From the NCBI RefSeq assembly GCF_001559075.2, contig NZ_CP014015.2, positions 3,720,001-3,784,000 on the forward strand: a stretch of DNA of 64,000 nt, in the 5' to 3' direction. Both the position numbers and the translations under genes were made by a program. The notes under the pieces were generated by a model. The model was given only the letters and a program-made list of their open reading frames with translations, did no database searches and was not told the DNA's origin. The stretch is from Citrobacter amalonaticus. GTDB lineage: Bacteria; Pseudomonadota; Gammaproteobacteria; Enterobacterales; Enterobacteriaceae. Of this stretch, positions 17,153 to 26,954 are shown one piece after another. Position 1 is the stretch's first letter. The number at the start of each line of letters is the position of its first letter.

Positions 17153-18258
17153 AGCGCCAGCTTCAGTGCGGTTTTTGGCACGCAGCTACAGCTGAGAATG
17201 GTGCCATCATCGCCCAGTGCCGATCGCTTCAGCGGGTTCACTTCGCCTTCCAGCAGTTTGATACGACAGCAGCCGCAAATTCCCGCCCGACACGAATAGG
17301 GAACCCGGATCCCCTGGTTCTCCAGTTGCTCAAGCAATACCTGCTGATTGTTCCCCACAAACGCCTGTCCCTGCCAGTCGATGGTGACGGTGGAATCGGG
17401 CTGTTGCACGGCATCAACGGCGTCATCCTGCGCGGCGGCGCCGTACACCCGGGCCGGGCCAGTCGCTAAAATTTCAACGTCGTCGCCAACGCGAATCACT
17501 CCGCTGTTACGGGCGATCAGGTTTAGCCCGAAATCGACATCGCCATTGTCCGGCGCGGTACGGAAGGTTTGCAGCGTTGCCAGCGGCTCGCCGGAGGGAT
17601 GTTTTTGCCCTTTTTCCGGACTGACCGTGGTAAAAATACAGCGGCTGCACGGCTTCGCTACATCAAAGATAACCTCGCCAATGCGGATCACTTTCCAGTT
17701 GTCTTCTTCCCATGCCGTTGCACCAGAAACTACGATGTTCGGGCGGAACTGTTCAACCTGCACGCCCGCCGGACAGCGCTGCTGCAGATCGCGCAGCGAA
17801 GCGTCATTCAACAGCAGGTACGGAAAACCATCGGCAAAGGAGAGCGGCACGCCCGCGTGGCGTTTAACCCGCCGGGTCAGCTGTGGACCAACCCAACGGA
17901 GTTGCACGCTGCGGGAGAAGAAGCCGCTAAGCCACTGATTAATCGCATCGGGGGCGACTCGTGCGGTAAAATGGTTGCCCCAGACTTCCGTTGGCGCATC
18001 CTGGGCGGCAAAATCAGCAAACCGTACCAGCGCGCTGCTGCCGTCAGGTGCGGTCAAATGCAGGCCGTCATGCAGAGGGGAGGGGGTAAAGCGCACCATT
18101 TGTGGAAACTGACGCGCTGTGATGAAGGTGCCATCGGCTTCGGTGATCATAAAAATACGATCGAAAGCCAGACCGCTGACGTCTGCCAGAGCGTGGGTCA
18201 GCCCAATGCCACGCATTGATTTGACGGGGTGGATGAAAAGTCTGGATAACGTCAACAC
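17149..18258 (-). CDS. ycbX: MOSC/ferredoxin protein YcbX
   Basis: A 369-residue protein with an N-terminal MOSC barrel domain, a MOSC domain with a conserved Cys (KPCSRCIFTTVSPEKGQKHPSGE), and a C-terminal plant-type 2Fe-2S ferredoxin domain (CRAGICGCC ... SCSC, about 315-360). In E. coli it takes part with molybdenum cofactor in detoxifying N-hydroxylated base analogues. The chosen start is GTG at 18258, with SD gagggg 7 nt upstream, giving exactly the E. coli length; a TTG 5 codons upstream is an unlikely alternative. Divergent from rlmKL. Confidence 0.92.
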   Translation of the reverse strand: MLTLSRLFIHPVKSMRGIGLTHALADVSGLAFDRIFMITEADGTFITARQFPQMVRFTPSPLHDGLHLTAPDGSSALVRFADFAAQDAPTEVWGNHFTARVAPDAINQWLSGFFSRSVQLRWVGPQLTRRVKRHAGVPLSFADGFPYLLLNDASLRDLQQRCPAGVQVEQFRPNIVVSGATAWEEDNWKVIRIGEVIFDVAKPCSRCIFTTVSPEKGQKHPSGEPLATLQTFRTAPDNGDVDFGLNLIARNSGVIRVGDDVEILATGPARVYGAAAQDDAVDAVQQPDSTVTIDWQGQAFVGNNQQVLLEQLENQGIRVPYSCRAGICGCCRIKLLEGEVNPLKRSALGDDGTILSCSCVPKTALKLAL

Positions 18259-18355
18259 GGTACGGCCCCTCAAAAGAAATAAGCCCTCAACTTTATGACA
18301 TAGCGCCCATATTAGCTATAATGCGCAGCAATTTTCTTCGAGTATAAGTGACGCT

Positions 18356-20464
18356 ATGAATTCTTTGTTTGCCAGTACGGCCCGTGGGCTGGAAGAGCTG
18401 TTAAAAACTGAACTGGAAAGCCTCGGCGCCGTGGAGTGTCAGGTGGTTCAGGGTGGGGTCCATTTTCAGGGCGACACCCGGCTTGTTTACCAGAGCCTGA
18501 TGTGGAGTCGTCTGGCCTCGCGCATTATTTTACCTTTGGGTGAGTGCAAAGTTTACAGTGACTTAGACCTTTACCTTGGTGTGCAGGCGATCGACTGGAC
18601 GGCGATGTTTAATCCGGGTGCGACCTTTGCTGTCCACTTCAGTGGGCTGAACGACACCATTCGCAACAGCCAGTACGGTGCGATGAAAGTCAAAGATGCG
18701 ATTGTTGATGCATTCACGCGTAAAAATCTGCCGCGCCCGAATGTCGATCGCGAATCGCCGGATATCCGCGTGAACGTCTGGCTGAATAAAGACACGGCCA
18801 GCATTGCGCTGGATTTAAGCGGTGATGGCCTGCATCTGCGCGGTTATCGCGATCGCACCGGTCTGGCGCCGATCAAAGAGACGCTGGCGGCGGCGATTGT
18901 GATGCGCTCTGGCTGGCAGCCGGGGACACCGCTACTCGACCCGATGTGCGGTTCGGGTACGTTGTTGATTGAAGCGGCCATGTGGGCGACCGATCGCGCA
19001 CCGGGCTTACACCGTGGTCGCTGGGGCTTTAGCGGCTGGGCGCAGCATGATGACGCTATCTGGCAGGACGTGAAGGCGGAAGCGCAAACCCGCGCTCGCA
19101 AAGGTCTGGCCGACTATACCTCGCATTTTTACGGCTCTGACAGCGATGCCCGCGTGATTGAACGCGCGCGCAGCAACGCCCGTCGCGCAGGTATTGGCGA
19201 GCTGATCACCTTCGAAGTCAAAGACGTGGCGAAGCTGAGCAATCCAGTGCCGAAAGGCCCTTACGGGACGGTGATCAGCAACCCGCCTTACGGCGAGCGT
19301 CTGGACAGCGAGCCGGCGCTGATTGCGCTGCACAGCCTGCTGGGGCGTACCATGAAGAACCAGTTCGGCGGCTGGAATCTCTCTTTGTTCAGCGCCTCAC
19401 CGGATCTGCTAAGCAGCCTGCAACTGCGCGCGGACAAGCAATTCAAAGCGAAAAACGGTCCGCTGGACTGCGTGCAGAAAAACTACCATGTAGCGGAAAG
19501 CGCGCCGGACAGCAAACCGGCAACGGTGGCGGAAGACTACGCCAACCGTCTGCGTAAAAACATCAAGAAACTGGAAAAATGGGCGCGTCAGGAAGGGATT
19601 GAATGCTACCGCCTGTACGATGCCGATCTGCCTGAATACAACGTGGCGGTAGATCGCTACGCCGACTGGGTAGTGATTCAGGAGTACGCCCCGCCGAAAA
19701 CTATCGATGCACAGAAAGCGCGTCAGCGACTGTTCGACATCATCGCGGCCACCCTGTCGGTGCTGGAGATTGCGCCGAACAAGCTGGTGCTGAAAACCCG
19801 TGAGCGACAGAAAGGGAAAAACCAGTATCAGAAGATGAACGAGAAGGGGGAATTCATTGAGGTAAGCGAATACAACGCTCGCCTGTGGGTGAACCTGACC
19901 GATTACCTGGATACCGGACTGTTCCTCGATCACCGTATTGCGCGACGGATGCTGGGGCAGATGAGCAACGGCAAAGATTTCCTTAACCTGTTCTCCTACA
20001 CCGGCAGCGCCAGCGTGCACGCAGGTTTAGGCGGCGCGCGCAGCACCACGACGGTCGATATGTCGCGTACCTATCTTGAGTGGGCGGAGCGCAACCTGCG
20101 TCTGAACGGCTTGAGCGGACGCGCGCATCGCCTGATCCAGGCCGACTGTCTGGCCTGGCTGCGTGAAGCCAATGAACAGTTTGATCTGATTTTTATCGAT
20201 CCCCCGACGTTCTCCAACTCGAAACGGATGGAGGATGCCTTTGACGTTCAGCGCGATCACCTGGCGCTGATGAAAGATCTGAAACGTCTGCTGCGTAAAG
20301 GCGGCACGATCATGTTCTCCAACAATAAACGCGGATTCCGCATGGATCTTGACGGCCTGGCGGCGCTGGGACTGAAAGCACAAGAAATCACCCAAAAAAC
20401 GCTTTCCCAGGACTTTGCCCGTAACCGTCAAATCCATAACTGCTGGTTGATTACCGCGGCCTGA
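18356..20464 (+). CDS. rlmL: Bifunctional 23S rRNA methyltransferase RlmKL (YcbY)
   Basis: A 702-residue fusion. The N-terminal half has a THUMP domain (about 50-155) and the RlmL domain (m2G2445) with DPMCGSGT and SNPPYGER. The C-terminal half is the RlmK domain (m7G2069) with SYTGSAS and FIDPPTFSNSKRM. The length equals E. coli RlmKL. Twelve nucleotides separate it from uup, so both probably share a transcript; both products act on ribosomes. Confidence 0.96.
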   Translation: MNSLFASTARGLEELLKTELESLGAVECQVVQGGVHFQGDTRLVYQSLMWSRLASRIILPLGECKVYSDLDLYLGVQAIDWTAMFNPGATFAVHFSGLNDTIRNSQYGAMKVKDAIVDAFTRKNLPRPNVDRESPDIRVNVWLNKDTASIALDLSGDGLHLRGYRDRTGLAPIKETLAAAIVMRSGWQPGTPLLDPMCGSGTLLIEAAMWATDRAPGLHRGRWGFSGWAQHDDAIWQDVKAEAQTRARKGLADYTSHFYGSDSDARVIERARSNARRAGIGELITFEVKDVAKLSNPVPKGPYGTVISNPPYGERLDSEPALIALHSLLGRTMKNQFGGWNLSLFSASPDLLSSLQLRADKQFKAKNGPLDCVQKNYHVAESAPDSKPATVAEDYANRLRKNIKKLEKWARQEGIECYRLYDADLPEYNVAVDRYADWVVIQEYAPPKTIDAQKARQRLFDIIAATLSVLEIAPNKLVLKTRERQKGKNQYQKMNEKGEFIEVSEYNARLWVNLTDYLDTGLFLDHRIARRMLGQMSNGKDFLNLFSYTGSASVHAGLGGARSTTTVDMSRTYLEWAERNLRLNGLSGRAHRLIQADCLAWLREANEQFDLIFIDPPTFSNSKRMEDAFDVQRDHLALMKDLKRLLRKGGTIMFSNNKRGFRMDLDGLAALGLKAQEITQKTLSQDFARNRQIHNCWLITAA

Positions 20465-20476
20465 AAGGATAAGTAA

Positions 20477-22384
20477 ATGTCATTAATCAGTATGCATGGC
20501 GCATGGCTGTCGTTCAGCGACGCGCCGCTTCTCGATAATGCAGAACTGCATATCGAAGATAACGAACGCGTCTGTCTGGTGGGCCGTAATGGTGCCGGAA
20601 AATCAACGTTGATGAAGATCCTCAATCGTGAGCAGGGTCTGGACGATGGGCGCATTATTTATGAGCAGGATCTGATCGTTGCTCGTTTGCAACAGGATCC
20701 ACCGCGTAACGTGGAAGGCACCGTTTACGATTTTGTTGCGGAAGGCATTGAAGAGCAGGCGGAATATCTCAAGCGTTACCACGATATTTCACGCCTGGTG
20801 ATGACCGATCCGAGCGACAGAAACTTAAATGAGCTGGCAAAAGTGCAGGAGCAGCTCGATCACCACAACCTGTGGCAACTGGAAAACCGAATCAACGAAG
20901 TGCTGGCGCAGCTAGGACTGGATCCTAATGCAGCGCTGTCGTCGCTGTCCGGCGGTTGGCTGCGTAAAGCCGCGTTGGGGCGTGCGCTGGTCAGTAATCC
21001 GCGCGTTCTGCTGCTGGATGAACCGACCAACCACCTCGATATTGAAACCATTGACTGGCTGGAAGGATTCCTGAAATCGTTCAACGGGACGATCATTTTT
21101 ATCTCCCACGACCGTTCTTTTATTCGCAATATGGCGACCCGCATTGTCGACCTCGATCGTGGCAAGCTGGTGACCTATACGGGGAATTACGATCAGTACC
21201 TGGTTGAGAAAGAAGAGGCGCTGCGCGTCGAAGAACTCCAGAACGCCGAGTTCGATCGCAAGCTGGCACAGGAAGAGGTGTGGATCCGCCAGGGCATCAA
21301 AGCCCGTCGTACCCGTAATGAAGGCCGCGTGCGAGCGCTGAAAGCGATGCGCCGCGAACGCAGCGAACGTCGCGAAGTGATGGGCACCGCGAAGATGCAG
21401 GTCGAAGAGGCGACCCGCTCCGGTAAGATCGTCTTCGAAATGGAGAACGTGGATTACCAGGTCGACGGCAAACAGCTGGTGAAAGACTTTTCTGCTCAGG
21501 TTCAGCGCAGCGATAAAATTGCCCTGATCGGTCCTAACGGCTGCGGCAAGACCACGTTGCTGAAGCTGATGTTAGGCCAGTTACCGCCGGACAGCGGTCG
21601 TATCCATGTCGGTACGAAACTGGAAGTCGCGTATTTCGACCAGCACCGGGCCGAGCTGGATCCGGACAAGACGGTGATGGACAACCTCGCCGAAGGTAAG
21701 CAGGAAGTAATGGTTAACGGCAAACCGCGCCATGTGCTCGGCTATTTGCAGGACTTCTTGTTCCATCCGAAACGAGCGATGACTCCGGTGCGCGCACTGT
21801 CCGGCGGAGAGCGAAATCGTCTGCTGCTGGCGCGTCTTTTTCTGAAACCCAGCAATCTGTTGATTCTCGATGAACCAACGAACGATCTTGACGTCGAAAC
21901 GCTGGAGTTGCTGGAAGAGCTGATTGATGGTTATCAGGGCACCGTGCTACTGGTGAGCCACGACCGTCAGTTTGTCGATAATACGGTGACCGAGTGCTGG
22001 ATTTTCGAAGGCAACGGAAAAATCGGTCGTTACGTCGGCGGCTATCATGATGCGCGCGGTCAACAGGAACAACATCTGGCGTTTAAACAGCCAGTGGCGA
22101 AAAAAACTGAGGAAGTGGTTGCCCCGAAAGCAGAAATTGTAAAACGCGCCAGTAGCAAACTAAGCTATAAACTGCAGCGCGAACTGGAACAGTTACCGCA
22201 GTTGCTGGAAGAACTGGAAGCGAAACTGGAAGCGCTGCAGGCGCAGGTTGCCGATGCCGCGTTTTTCAGCCAGCCTCATGAGCAGACGCAACAGGTTTTG
22301 GCCGATCTGGCAAAAGCAGAGCAAGAACTTGAGCAGGCCTTTGAGCGCTGGGAGTATCTTGAAGCGTTAAAGAATGGTGCATAA
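20477..22384 (+). CDS. uup: ABC-F ATPase Uup
   Basis: A 635-residue soluble ABC-F protein with two nucleotide-binding domains. Walker A motifs are GRNGAGKST (about 36) and GPNGCGKTT (about 352); signatures are LSGGWLRKAALGRAL and LSGGERNRLLLARLF; Walker B segments are LLLDEPTNHLD and LILDEPTNDLD. A charged interdomain linker and a C-terminal coiled coil (about 560-635) complete it. Loss of Uup in E. coli raises precise transposon excision, and ABC-F members act on translating ribosomes. It is 12 nt after rlmL and 14 nt before pqiA. Confidence 0.95.
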   Translation: MSLISMHGAWLSFSDAPLLDNAELHIEDNERVCLVGRNGAGKSTLMKILNREQGLDDGRIIYEQDLIVARLQQDPPRNVEGTVYDFVAEGIEEQAEYLKRYHDISRLVMTDPSDRNLNELAKVQEQLDHHNLWQLENRINEVLAQLGLDPNAALSSLSGGWLRKAALGRALVSNPRVLLLDEPTNHLDIETIDWLEGFLKSFNGTIIFISHDRSFIRNMATRIVDLDRGKLVTYTGNYDQYLVEKEEALRVEELQNAEFDRKLAQEEVWIRQGIKARRTRNEGRVRALKAMRRERSERREVMGTAKMQVEEATRSGKIVFEMENVDYQVDGKQLVKDFSAQVQRSDKIALIGPNGCGKTTLLKLMLGQLPPDSGRIHVGTKLEVAYFDQHRAELDPDKTVMDNLAEGKQEVMVNGKPRHVLGYLQDFLFHPKRAMTPVRALSGGERNRLLLARLFLKPSNLLILDEPTNDLDVETLELLEELIDGYQGTVLLVSHDRQFVDNTVTECWIFEGNGKIGRYVGGYHDARGQQEQHLAFKQPVAKKTEEVVAPKAEIVKRASSKLSYKLQRELEQLPQLLEELEAKLEALQAQVADAAFFSQPHEQTQQVLADLAKAEQELEQAFERWEYLEALKNGA

Positions 22385-22398
22385 TTAAGGAGCACACC

Positions 22399-23652
22399 AT
22401 GTGCGAACATCATCATGCCGCAAAGCACATTTTGTGCTCGCAGTGTGACATGCTGGTGGCATTACCCCACCTTGAGCATGGGCAGAAAGCGGCATGTCCG
22501 AGATGTGGCACAACATTGACGGTGATGTGGGACGCGCCGAGACAGCGTCCCACTGCCTATGCGTTAGTTGCGCTGTTTATGTTGCTTTTATCGAATCTGT
22601 TCCCTTTTGTGAATATGAATGTCGCCGGGGTGAGCAGTGAAGTGACCCTGATGGAAATTCCTGGCGTCCTCTTTTCGGAAGATTACGCCAGTCTCGGTAC
22701 TTTCTTTTTACTCTTCGTTCAGCTGGTTCCCGCGTTTTGCCTGTTAACCATTCTGTTGTTGGTGAATCGGGTTCAAATGCCCGGAAGGCTCAAAGCCCAA
22801 CTGGCGCGCATTCTGTTTCAGCTAAAGAGCTGGGGAATGGCGGAAATCTTCCTCGCGGGCGTGCTGGTGAGTTTCGTCAAACTGATGGCATATGGCGATA
22901 TCGGCGTCGGCAGTAGCTTTATCCCTTGGTGTTTCTTCTGCATTCTGCAACTGCGTGCATTTCAGTGCGTCGATCGTCGCTGGCTGTGGGATGACATCGC
23001 CCCTATGCCTGTGATTAAACAGACGTTAACGCCTGGCGTTCCGGGCATCCGTCAGGGATTACGTTCTTGTTCCTGCTGTACGGCGATCCTTCCGGCGGAT
23101 GAGCATCTTTGCCCGCGCTGCGAAACAAAAGGGTATGTGCGCCGCAGAAACAGCCTGCAGTGGACGCTGGCATTACTGTTCACGTCGATCATGCTGTATC
23201 TACCCGCGAATATTCTGCCGATCATGATCACCGATTTGCTGGGGTCGAAACTGCCTTCCACCATTCTTGAGGGGGTGGTTTTAATCTGGAGCGAGGGCTC
23301 TTACCCGGTCGCGGCGGTGATCTTTATCGCCAGTATTATGGTGCCGACGCTAAAAATGATCGCAATTGCCTGGCTGTGCTGGGACGCCAAAGGACATGGC
23401 AAGCGTGACAGTGAACGCATGCACCTGATTTACGAAGTGGTGGAGTTTGTAGGTCGCTGGTCAATGATTGATGTGTTTGTTATCGCGGTGCTCTCTGCGC
23501 TGGTGCGCATGGGAGGTTTGATGAATATTTATCCAGCAATGGGTGCATTAATGTTTGCTTTAGTCGTCATTATGACAATGTTTTCTGCGATGACATTTGA
23601 TCCGCGTCTGTCGTGGGATCGTGAACCAGAACCAGGCCATGAGGAGTCCTGA
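22399..23652 (+). CDS. pqiA: Intermembrane transport protein PqiA
   Basis: A 417-residue inner-membrane protein with two similar halves, each beginning with a zinc-ribbon-like Cys pair set: CSQCDMLVALPHLEHGQKAACPRC (about residues 14-37) and CSCC ... CPRC (about 222-243), and each followed by about four membrane helices. With PqiB and PqiC it forms a lipid-transport bridge between the membranes, induced by paraquat through SoxRS in E. coli. It is 14 nt after uup and 4 nt before pqiB. Confidence 0.95.
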   Translation: MCEHHHAAKHILCSQCDMLVALPHLEHGQKAACPRCGTTLTVMWDAPRQRPTAYALVALFMLLLSNLFPFVNMNVAGVSSEVTLMEIPGVLFSEDYASLGTFFLLFVQLVPAFCLLTILLLVNRVQMPGRLKAQLARILFQLKSWGMAEIFLAGVLVSFVKLMAYGDIGVGSSFIPWCFFCILQLRAFQCVDRRWLWDDIAPMPVIKQTLTPGVPGIRQGLRSCSCCTAILPADEHLCPRCETKGYVRRRNSLQWTLALLFTSIMLYLPANILPIMITDLLGSKLPSTILEGVVLIWSEGSYPVAAVIFIASIMVPTLKMIAIAWLCWDAKGHGKRDSERMHLIYEVVEFVGRWSMIDVFVIAVLSALVRMGGLMNIYPAMGALMFALVVIMTMFSAMTFDPRLSWDREPEPGHEES

Positions 23653-23656
23653 CAAC

Positions 23657-25297
23657 ATGGAATCTAAAAGTGGGGAAGCCAAAATCCAGAAGGTAAAAAA
23701 CTGGTCTCCCGTGTGGATTTTTCCCATCGTCACTGCGCTGATTGGGGCATGGGTTCTGTTCTATCACTATAGCCATCAGGGACCGGAAGTGACCCTGATC
23801 ACCACCAATGCCGAGGGCATCGAGGGTGGAAAAACCACCATCAAAAGCCGCAGCGTTGACGTGGGTGTCGTCGAAAGCGCCACGCTGACCGACGATCTGA
23901 CGCACGTTGAAATCAAAGCGCGTCTGAACGCCGGTATGGAAAAATTGCTGCACAAAGACTCCGTGTTTTGGGTGGTGAAGCCGCAGGTTGGACGTGAAGG
24001 GATCAGCGGCTTAGGGACGCTGCTTTCTGGCGCCTACATCGAACTGCAGCCGGGTAATAAAGGCAGCAAACTGGAAAAGTATGATCTGTTGGATTCGCCG
24101 CCGCTGGCGCCGCCCGATGCCAAAGGGATCCGCGTGGTGCTCGACAGCAAAAAAGCCGGTCAGCTTAGTCCGGGCGATCCGGTTCTGTTCCGTGGCTATC
24201 GCGTCGGATCGGTGGAAACCAGTACCTTTGATCCGCAAAAGCGCAGCATCAGCTACCAGCTGTTTATCAATGCGCCAAACGATCGCCTGGTCACCAGCAA
24301 CGTCCGTTTCTGGAAGGACAGCGGGATTGCGGTCGATCTGACGTCCGCGGGGATGCGGGTGGAAATGGGATCGCTGACGACGTTGTTTGGCGGTGGCGTC
24401 AGCTTTGACGTTCCTGAAGGGCTTGAGCAGGGTCAGCCGGTTGCCGAGAAGGCCGCGTTTAGCCTGTATGACGATCAGAAAAGTATTCAGGATTCGCTGT
24501 TCACTGAGCACATCGATTACCTGATGTTCTTCAAAGATTCGATCCGGGGTTTGCAACCGGGCGCGCCGCTGGAATTCCGCGGTATTCGTCTGGGGACGGT
24601 GAGTAAAGTGCCGTTCTTTGCGCCAAATATGCGCCAGGTATTTAACAACGATTACCGTATTCCAGTGCTGGTGCGCATTGAACCCGAGCGCCTGAAAGCG
24701 CAGTTGGGTGAAGATACCGACGTGGGCGCTCATCTGGCCGACCTGCTGAAGCGGGGCTTACGCGGCTCGCTGAAAACCGGGAACCTGGTGACCGGGGCGC
24801 TGTATGTCGATCTGGACTTCTATCCGAAAGAGCCGCCGATTACCGGCATTCGCGAGTTTAACGGTTATCAGATCATCCCGACGGTGAGCGGCGGTCTGGC
24901 GCAAATTCAGCAGCGACTGATGGAAGCGCTGGATAAGATCAACAATCTGCCGCTGAATCCGATGATTGAGCAAGCCACCAATACGTTGAGTGAAAGCCAG
25001 CGCACGATGAAACATCTGCAAACGACGCTGGATAACATGAACAAGATTACGTCCAGTCAGTCTATGCAACAACTGCCGGCAGATATGCAGAATACTCTGC
25101 GTGAACTGAATCGCAGCATGCAGGGCTTCCAGCCTGGCTCCGCAGCCTACAACAAGATGGTGGCCGATATGCAACGTCTTGATCAGGTGCTCCGCGAGCT
25201 ACAGCCGGTGCTGAAAACGCTGAATGACAAGAGCAATGCGCTGGTGTTTGAAGCGAAGGACAAGAAAGATCCAGAGCCGAAGAGGGCGAAACAATGA
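23657..25297 (+). CDS. pqiB: Intermembrane transport MCE protein PqiB
   Basis: A 546-residue protein with one N-terminal transmembrane helix (about 18-38, WSPVWIFPIVTALIGAWVLFY), three MCE domains (about 40-400) and a C-terminal helical region rich in Gln/Met/Leu that forms the needle channel across the periplasm. The start MESKSGEAKIQK at 23657 is 4 nt after the pqiA stop and agrees with E. coli; an earlier in-frame start lies inside pqiA. It overlaps pqiC by 4 nt. Confidence 0.95.
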   Translation: MESKSGEAKIQKVKNWSPVWIFPIVTALIGAWVLFYHYSHQGPEVTLITTNAEGIEGGKTTIKSRSVDVGVVESATLTDDLTHVEIKARLNAGMEKLLHKDSVFWVVKPQVGREGISGLGTLLSGAYIELQPGNKGSKLEKYDLLDSPPLAPPDAKGIRVVLDSKKAGQLSPGDPVLFRGYRVGSVETSTFDPQKRSISYQLFINAPNDRLVTSNVRFWKDSGIAVDLTSAGMRVEMGSLTTLFGGGVSFDVPEGLEQGQPVAEKAAFSLYDDQKSIQDSLFTEHIDYLMFFKDSIRGLQPGAPLEFRGIRLGTVSKVPFFAPNMRQVFNNDYRIPVLVRIEPERLKAQLGEDTDVGAHLADLLKRGLRGSLKTGNLVTGALYVDLDFYPKEPPITGIREFNGYQIIPTVSGGLAQIQQRLMEALDKINNLPLNPMIEQATNTLSESQRTMKHLQTTLDNMNKITSSQSMQQLPADMQNTLRELNRSMQGFQPGSAAYNKMVADMQRLDQVLRELQPVLKTLNDKSNALVFEAKDKKDPEPKRAKQ

Positions 25298-25857
25298 AAA
25301 AGTGGCTAGTAGTGGCGATGGCGTTCTGGCTGACGTCGTGCAGCTCCAGTGGAGATAACAAAAGCTATTACCAGCTTCCTGTTGCACAGGGTGGCGTGCA
25401 GAGCACCGCAAGCCAGGGCAATCGTCTGCTGTGGGTCGAGCAGGTTGCGGTGCCGGATTATCTCGCCGGCAATGGCGTGGTCTATCAGACCAGCGATGTG
25501 CAGTACGTGATCGCCAATAACAATCTATGGGCCAGCCCGTTGGATCAACAGTTACGCAATACGCTGGTTGCCAATCTGAGTACGCAATTGCCGGGTTGGG
25601 TGGTAGCGTCTCAACCGTTAGGCAGCGTACAGGACACGCTCAATGTAACGGTAACCGGGTTCCACGGTCGCTATGATGGCAAAGTGGTGGTCAGCGGTGA
25701 GTGGCTGCTGAACCATCAGGGACGCCTCATTAAGCGTCCGTTCCACATTGAAGCCGTACAGACGCAGGACGGTTACGATGAAATGGTGAAAGTGCTGGCG
25801 ACCGTCTGGAGTCAGGAAGCGGCGGCGATCGCTCAGGAACTGAAGCGCATTCCATAG
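25294..25857 (+). CDS. pqiC: Outer-membrane lipoprotein PqiC (YmbA)
   Basis: A 187-residue lipoprotein: the signal peptide MKKWLVVAMAFWLTSC ends in a lipobox with Cys16, followed by SSSGDNKSYYQLP and an ABC-type transport auxiliary domain (DUF330). It anchors the PqiB needle to the outer membrane. The start overlaps the pqiB stop (ATGA), indicating coupled translation. Confidence 0.94.
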   Translation: MKKWLVVAMAFWLTSCSSSGDNKSYYQLPVAQGGVQSTASQGNRLLWVEQVAVPDYLAGNGVVYQTSDVQYVIANNNLWASPLDQQLRNTLVANLSTQLPGWVVASQPLGSVQDTLNVTVTGFHGRYDGKVVVSGEWLLNHQGRLIKRPFHIEAVQTQDGYDEMVKVLATVWSQEAAAIAQELKRIP

Positions 25858-25874
25858 TTTAAATTTTTGTAAAT

Positions 25875-25915
25875 AAAACCGTCTCAGACAGCGCGTTTGA
25901 GGCGGTTTCTTTTTG
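25875..25915 (+). terminator. pqiABC intrinsic terminator
   Basis: Stem aaaccgtctca (25876-25886) / tgaggcggttt (25898-25908, one G-T pair) followed by cttttt, 20 nt past the pqiC stop. Confidence 0.83.
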
Positions 25916-26115
25916 CCGTAGAGAGGGGCCAGGAACTTGTTCCGGCTCACATTTTTTGTACAACTGAGTTTTTCGCTAGCTCACAAATATGACACCCGTG
26001 TGAATTTTGCGCATTGACGGAACTGGGGATTCGCGGTATTCGTTTAGTGTGATTGCACACTTCGTAATCACTGTTATCTTTTCCACCAGATATATAAGTA
26101 TGAGGGAAACGAGGC

Positions 26116-26283
26116 ATGAAGAGACAAAAACGAGATCGCCTGGAACGGGCACATCAACGTGGTTATCAGGCCGGTATTGCCGGACGCTCAAAAGAAATGT
26201 GTCCCTATCAGACGCTGAATCAGAGGTCGTACTGGCTAGGAGGCTGGCGAGAAGCCATGGCTGACAGGGTGGTAATGGCCTGA
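26116..26283 (+). CDS. rmf: Ribosome modulation factor Rmf
   Basis: A 55-residue basic protein starting MKRQKRDRLERAHQRGYQAG and ending MADRVVMA, almost identical to E. coli RMF. It dimerises 70S ribosomes into inactive 100S particles in stationary phase. The ATG at 26116 is preceded by gaaacgagg. The long leader (25917-26115) has no other gene and presumably carries the growth-phase and ppGpp-responsive promoter. The gene is short and easily missed by length filters. Confidence 0.95.
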   Translation: MKRQKRDRLERAHQRGYQAGIAGRSKEMCPYQTLNQRSYWLGGWREAMADRVVMA

Positions 26284-26296
26284 TTCTGTCTCTTTA

Positions 26297-26330
26297 AAAA
26301 GAAACCTCCGCAGTGCGGAGGTTTCGCCTT
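26297..26330. terminator. rmf intrinsic terminator
   Basis: Perfect 11-bp stem gaaacctccgc (26301-26311) / gcggaggtttc (26315-26325), followed by gccttttat. It lies between rmf and the convergent fabA. Confidence 0.85.
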
Positions 26331-26378
26331 TTATGACCTGTGATAAATGACGCTGTCTGGTCATTCACCGGGCTGGCA

Positions 26379-26897
26379 TCAGAATGCAGAGGTGTCCTGG
26401 AACAGACCGACTTTCAGATCGTTCGCGGTATAAATCAGACGACCGTCCACCAGCACTTCACCATCCGCCAGACCCATGATCAGGCGGCGATTTACGATGC
26501 GCTTGAAGTGGATACGGTAGGTTACTTTCTTCGCAGAAGGTAGCACCTGACCGGTGAACTTCACTTCGCCTACACCCAGTGCGCGGCCTTTGCCTTCGCC
26601 GCCGAGCCAGCCGAGGTAGAATCCAACCAACTGCCACATTGCGTCCAGCCCCAGACAACCCGGCATGACCGGATCGCCGATGAAGTGGCATCCGAAGAAC
26701 CAAAGATCCGGATTGATATCCAGCTCTGCCTCAACATAACCTTTGTCGAAGTTGCCGCCCGTTTCGGTCATTTTGACGACACGGTCCATCATCAGCATGC
26801 TCGGAGCAGGCAACTGCGGGCCTTTCGCACCAAACAGCTCACCGCGACCAGAGGCAAGAAGGTCTTCTTTTGTATAGGATTCGCGTTTATCTACCAT
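26379..26897 (-). CDS. fabA: 3-hydroxydecanoyl-ACP dehydratase/isomerase FabA
   Basis: A 172-residue homodimeric hot-dog enzyme that dehydrates 3-hydroxydecanoyl-ACP and isomerises trans-2 to cis-3 decenoyl-ACP, the branch point to unsaturated fatty acids. The active-site His is in FFGCHFIGDPVMPGCLGLDAMWQ, together with the conserved Asp. The start MVDKRESYTKEDL at 26897 matches E. coli; the open frame continues upstream to 27095 but that part overlaps lonH and the promoter. FadR and FabR sites are just upstream. Confidence 0.96.
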   Translation of the reverse strand: MVDKRESYTKEDLLASGRGELFGAKGPQLPAPSMLMMDRVVKMTETGGNFDKGYVEAELDINPDLWFFGCHFIGDPVMPGCLGLDAMWQLVGFYLGWLGGEGKGRALGVGEVKFTGQVLPSAKKVTYRIHFKRIVNRRLIMGLADGEVLVDGRLIYTANDLKVGLFQDTSAF

Positions 26898-26936
26898 GTT
26901 CTCTGTAAGCCTTATTTTAGTGAAGCACGCAGGATA

Positions 26937-26953
26937 GCTAACACGTGTACGCT
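26937..26953. promoter_or_regulatory. FabR-type operator of fabA
   Basis: The minus strand reads agcgtacacgtgttagc, an interrupted palindrome around acacgtgt, the same as the FabR box remembered from E. coli fabA. FabR represses fabA when unsaturated acyl chains are abundant. It directly abuts the FadR box. Confidence 0.72.
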
Positions 26954-26954
26954 G

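Noticed and set aside
26007..26264. An 85-codon frame overlapping rmf
   Set aside because: It is in a different frame from the unmistakable Rmf coding sequence and has no homology.
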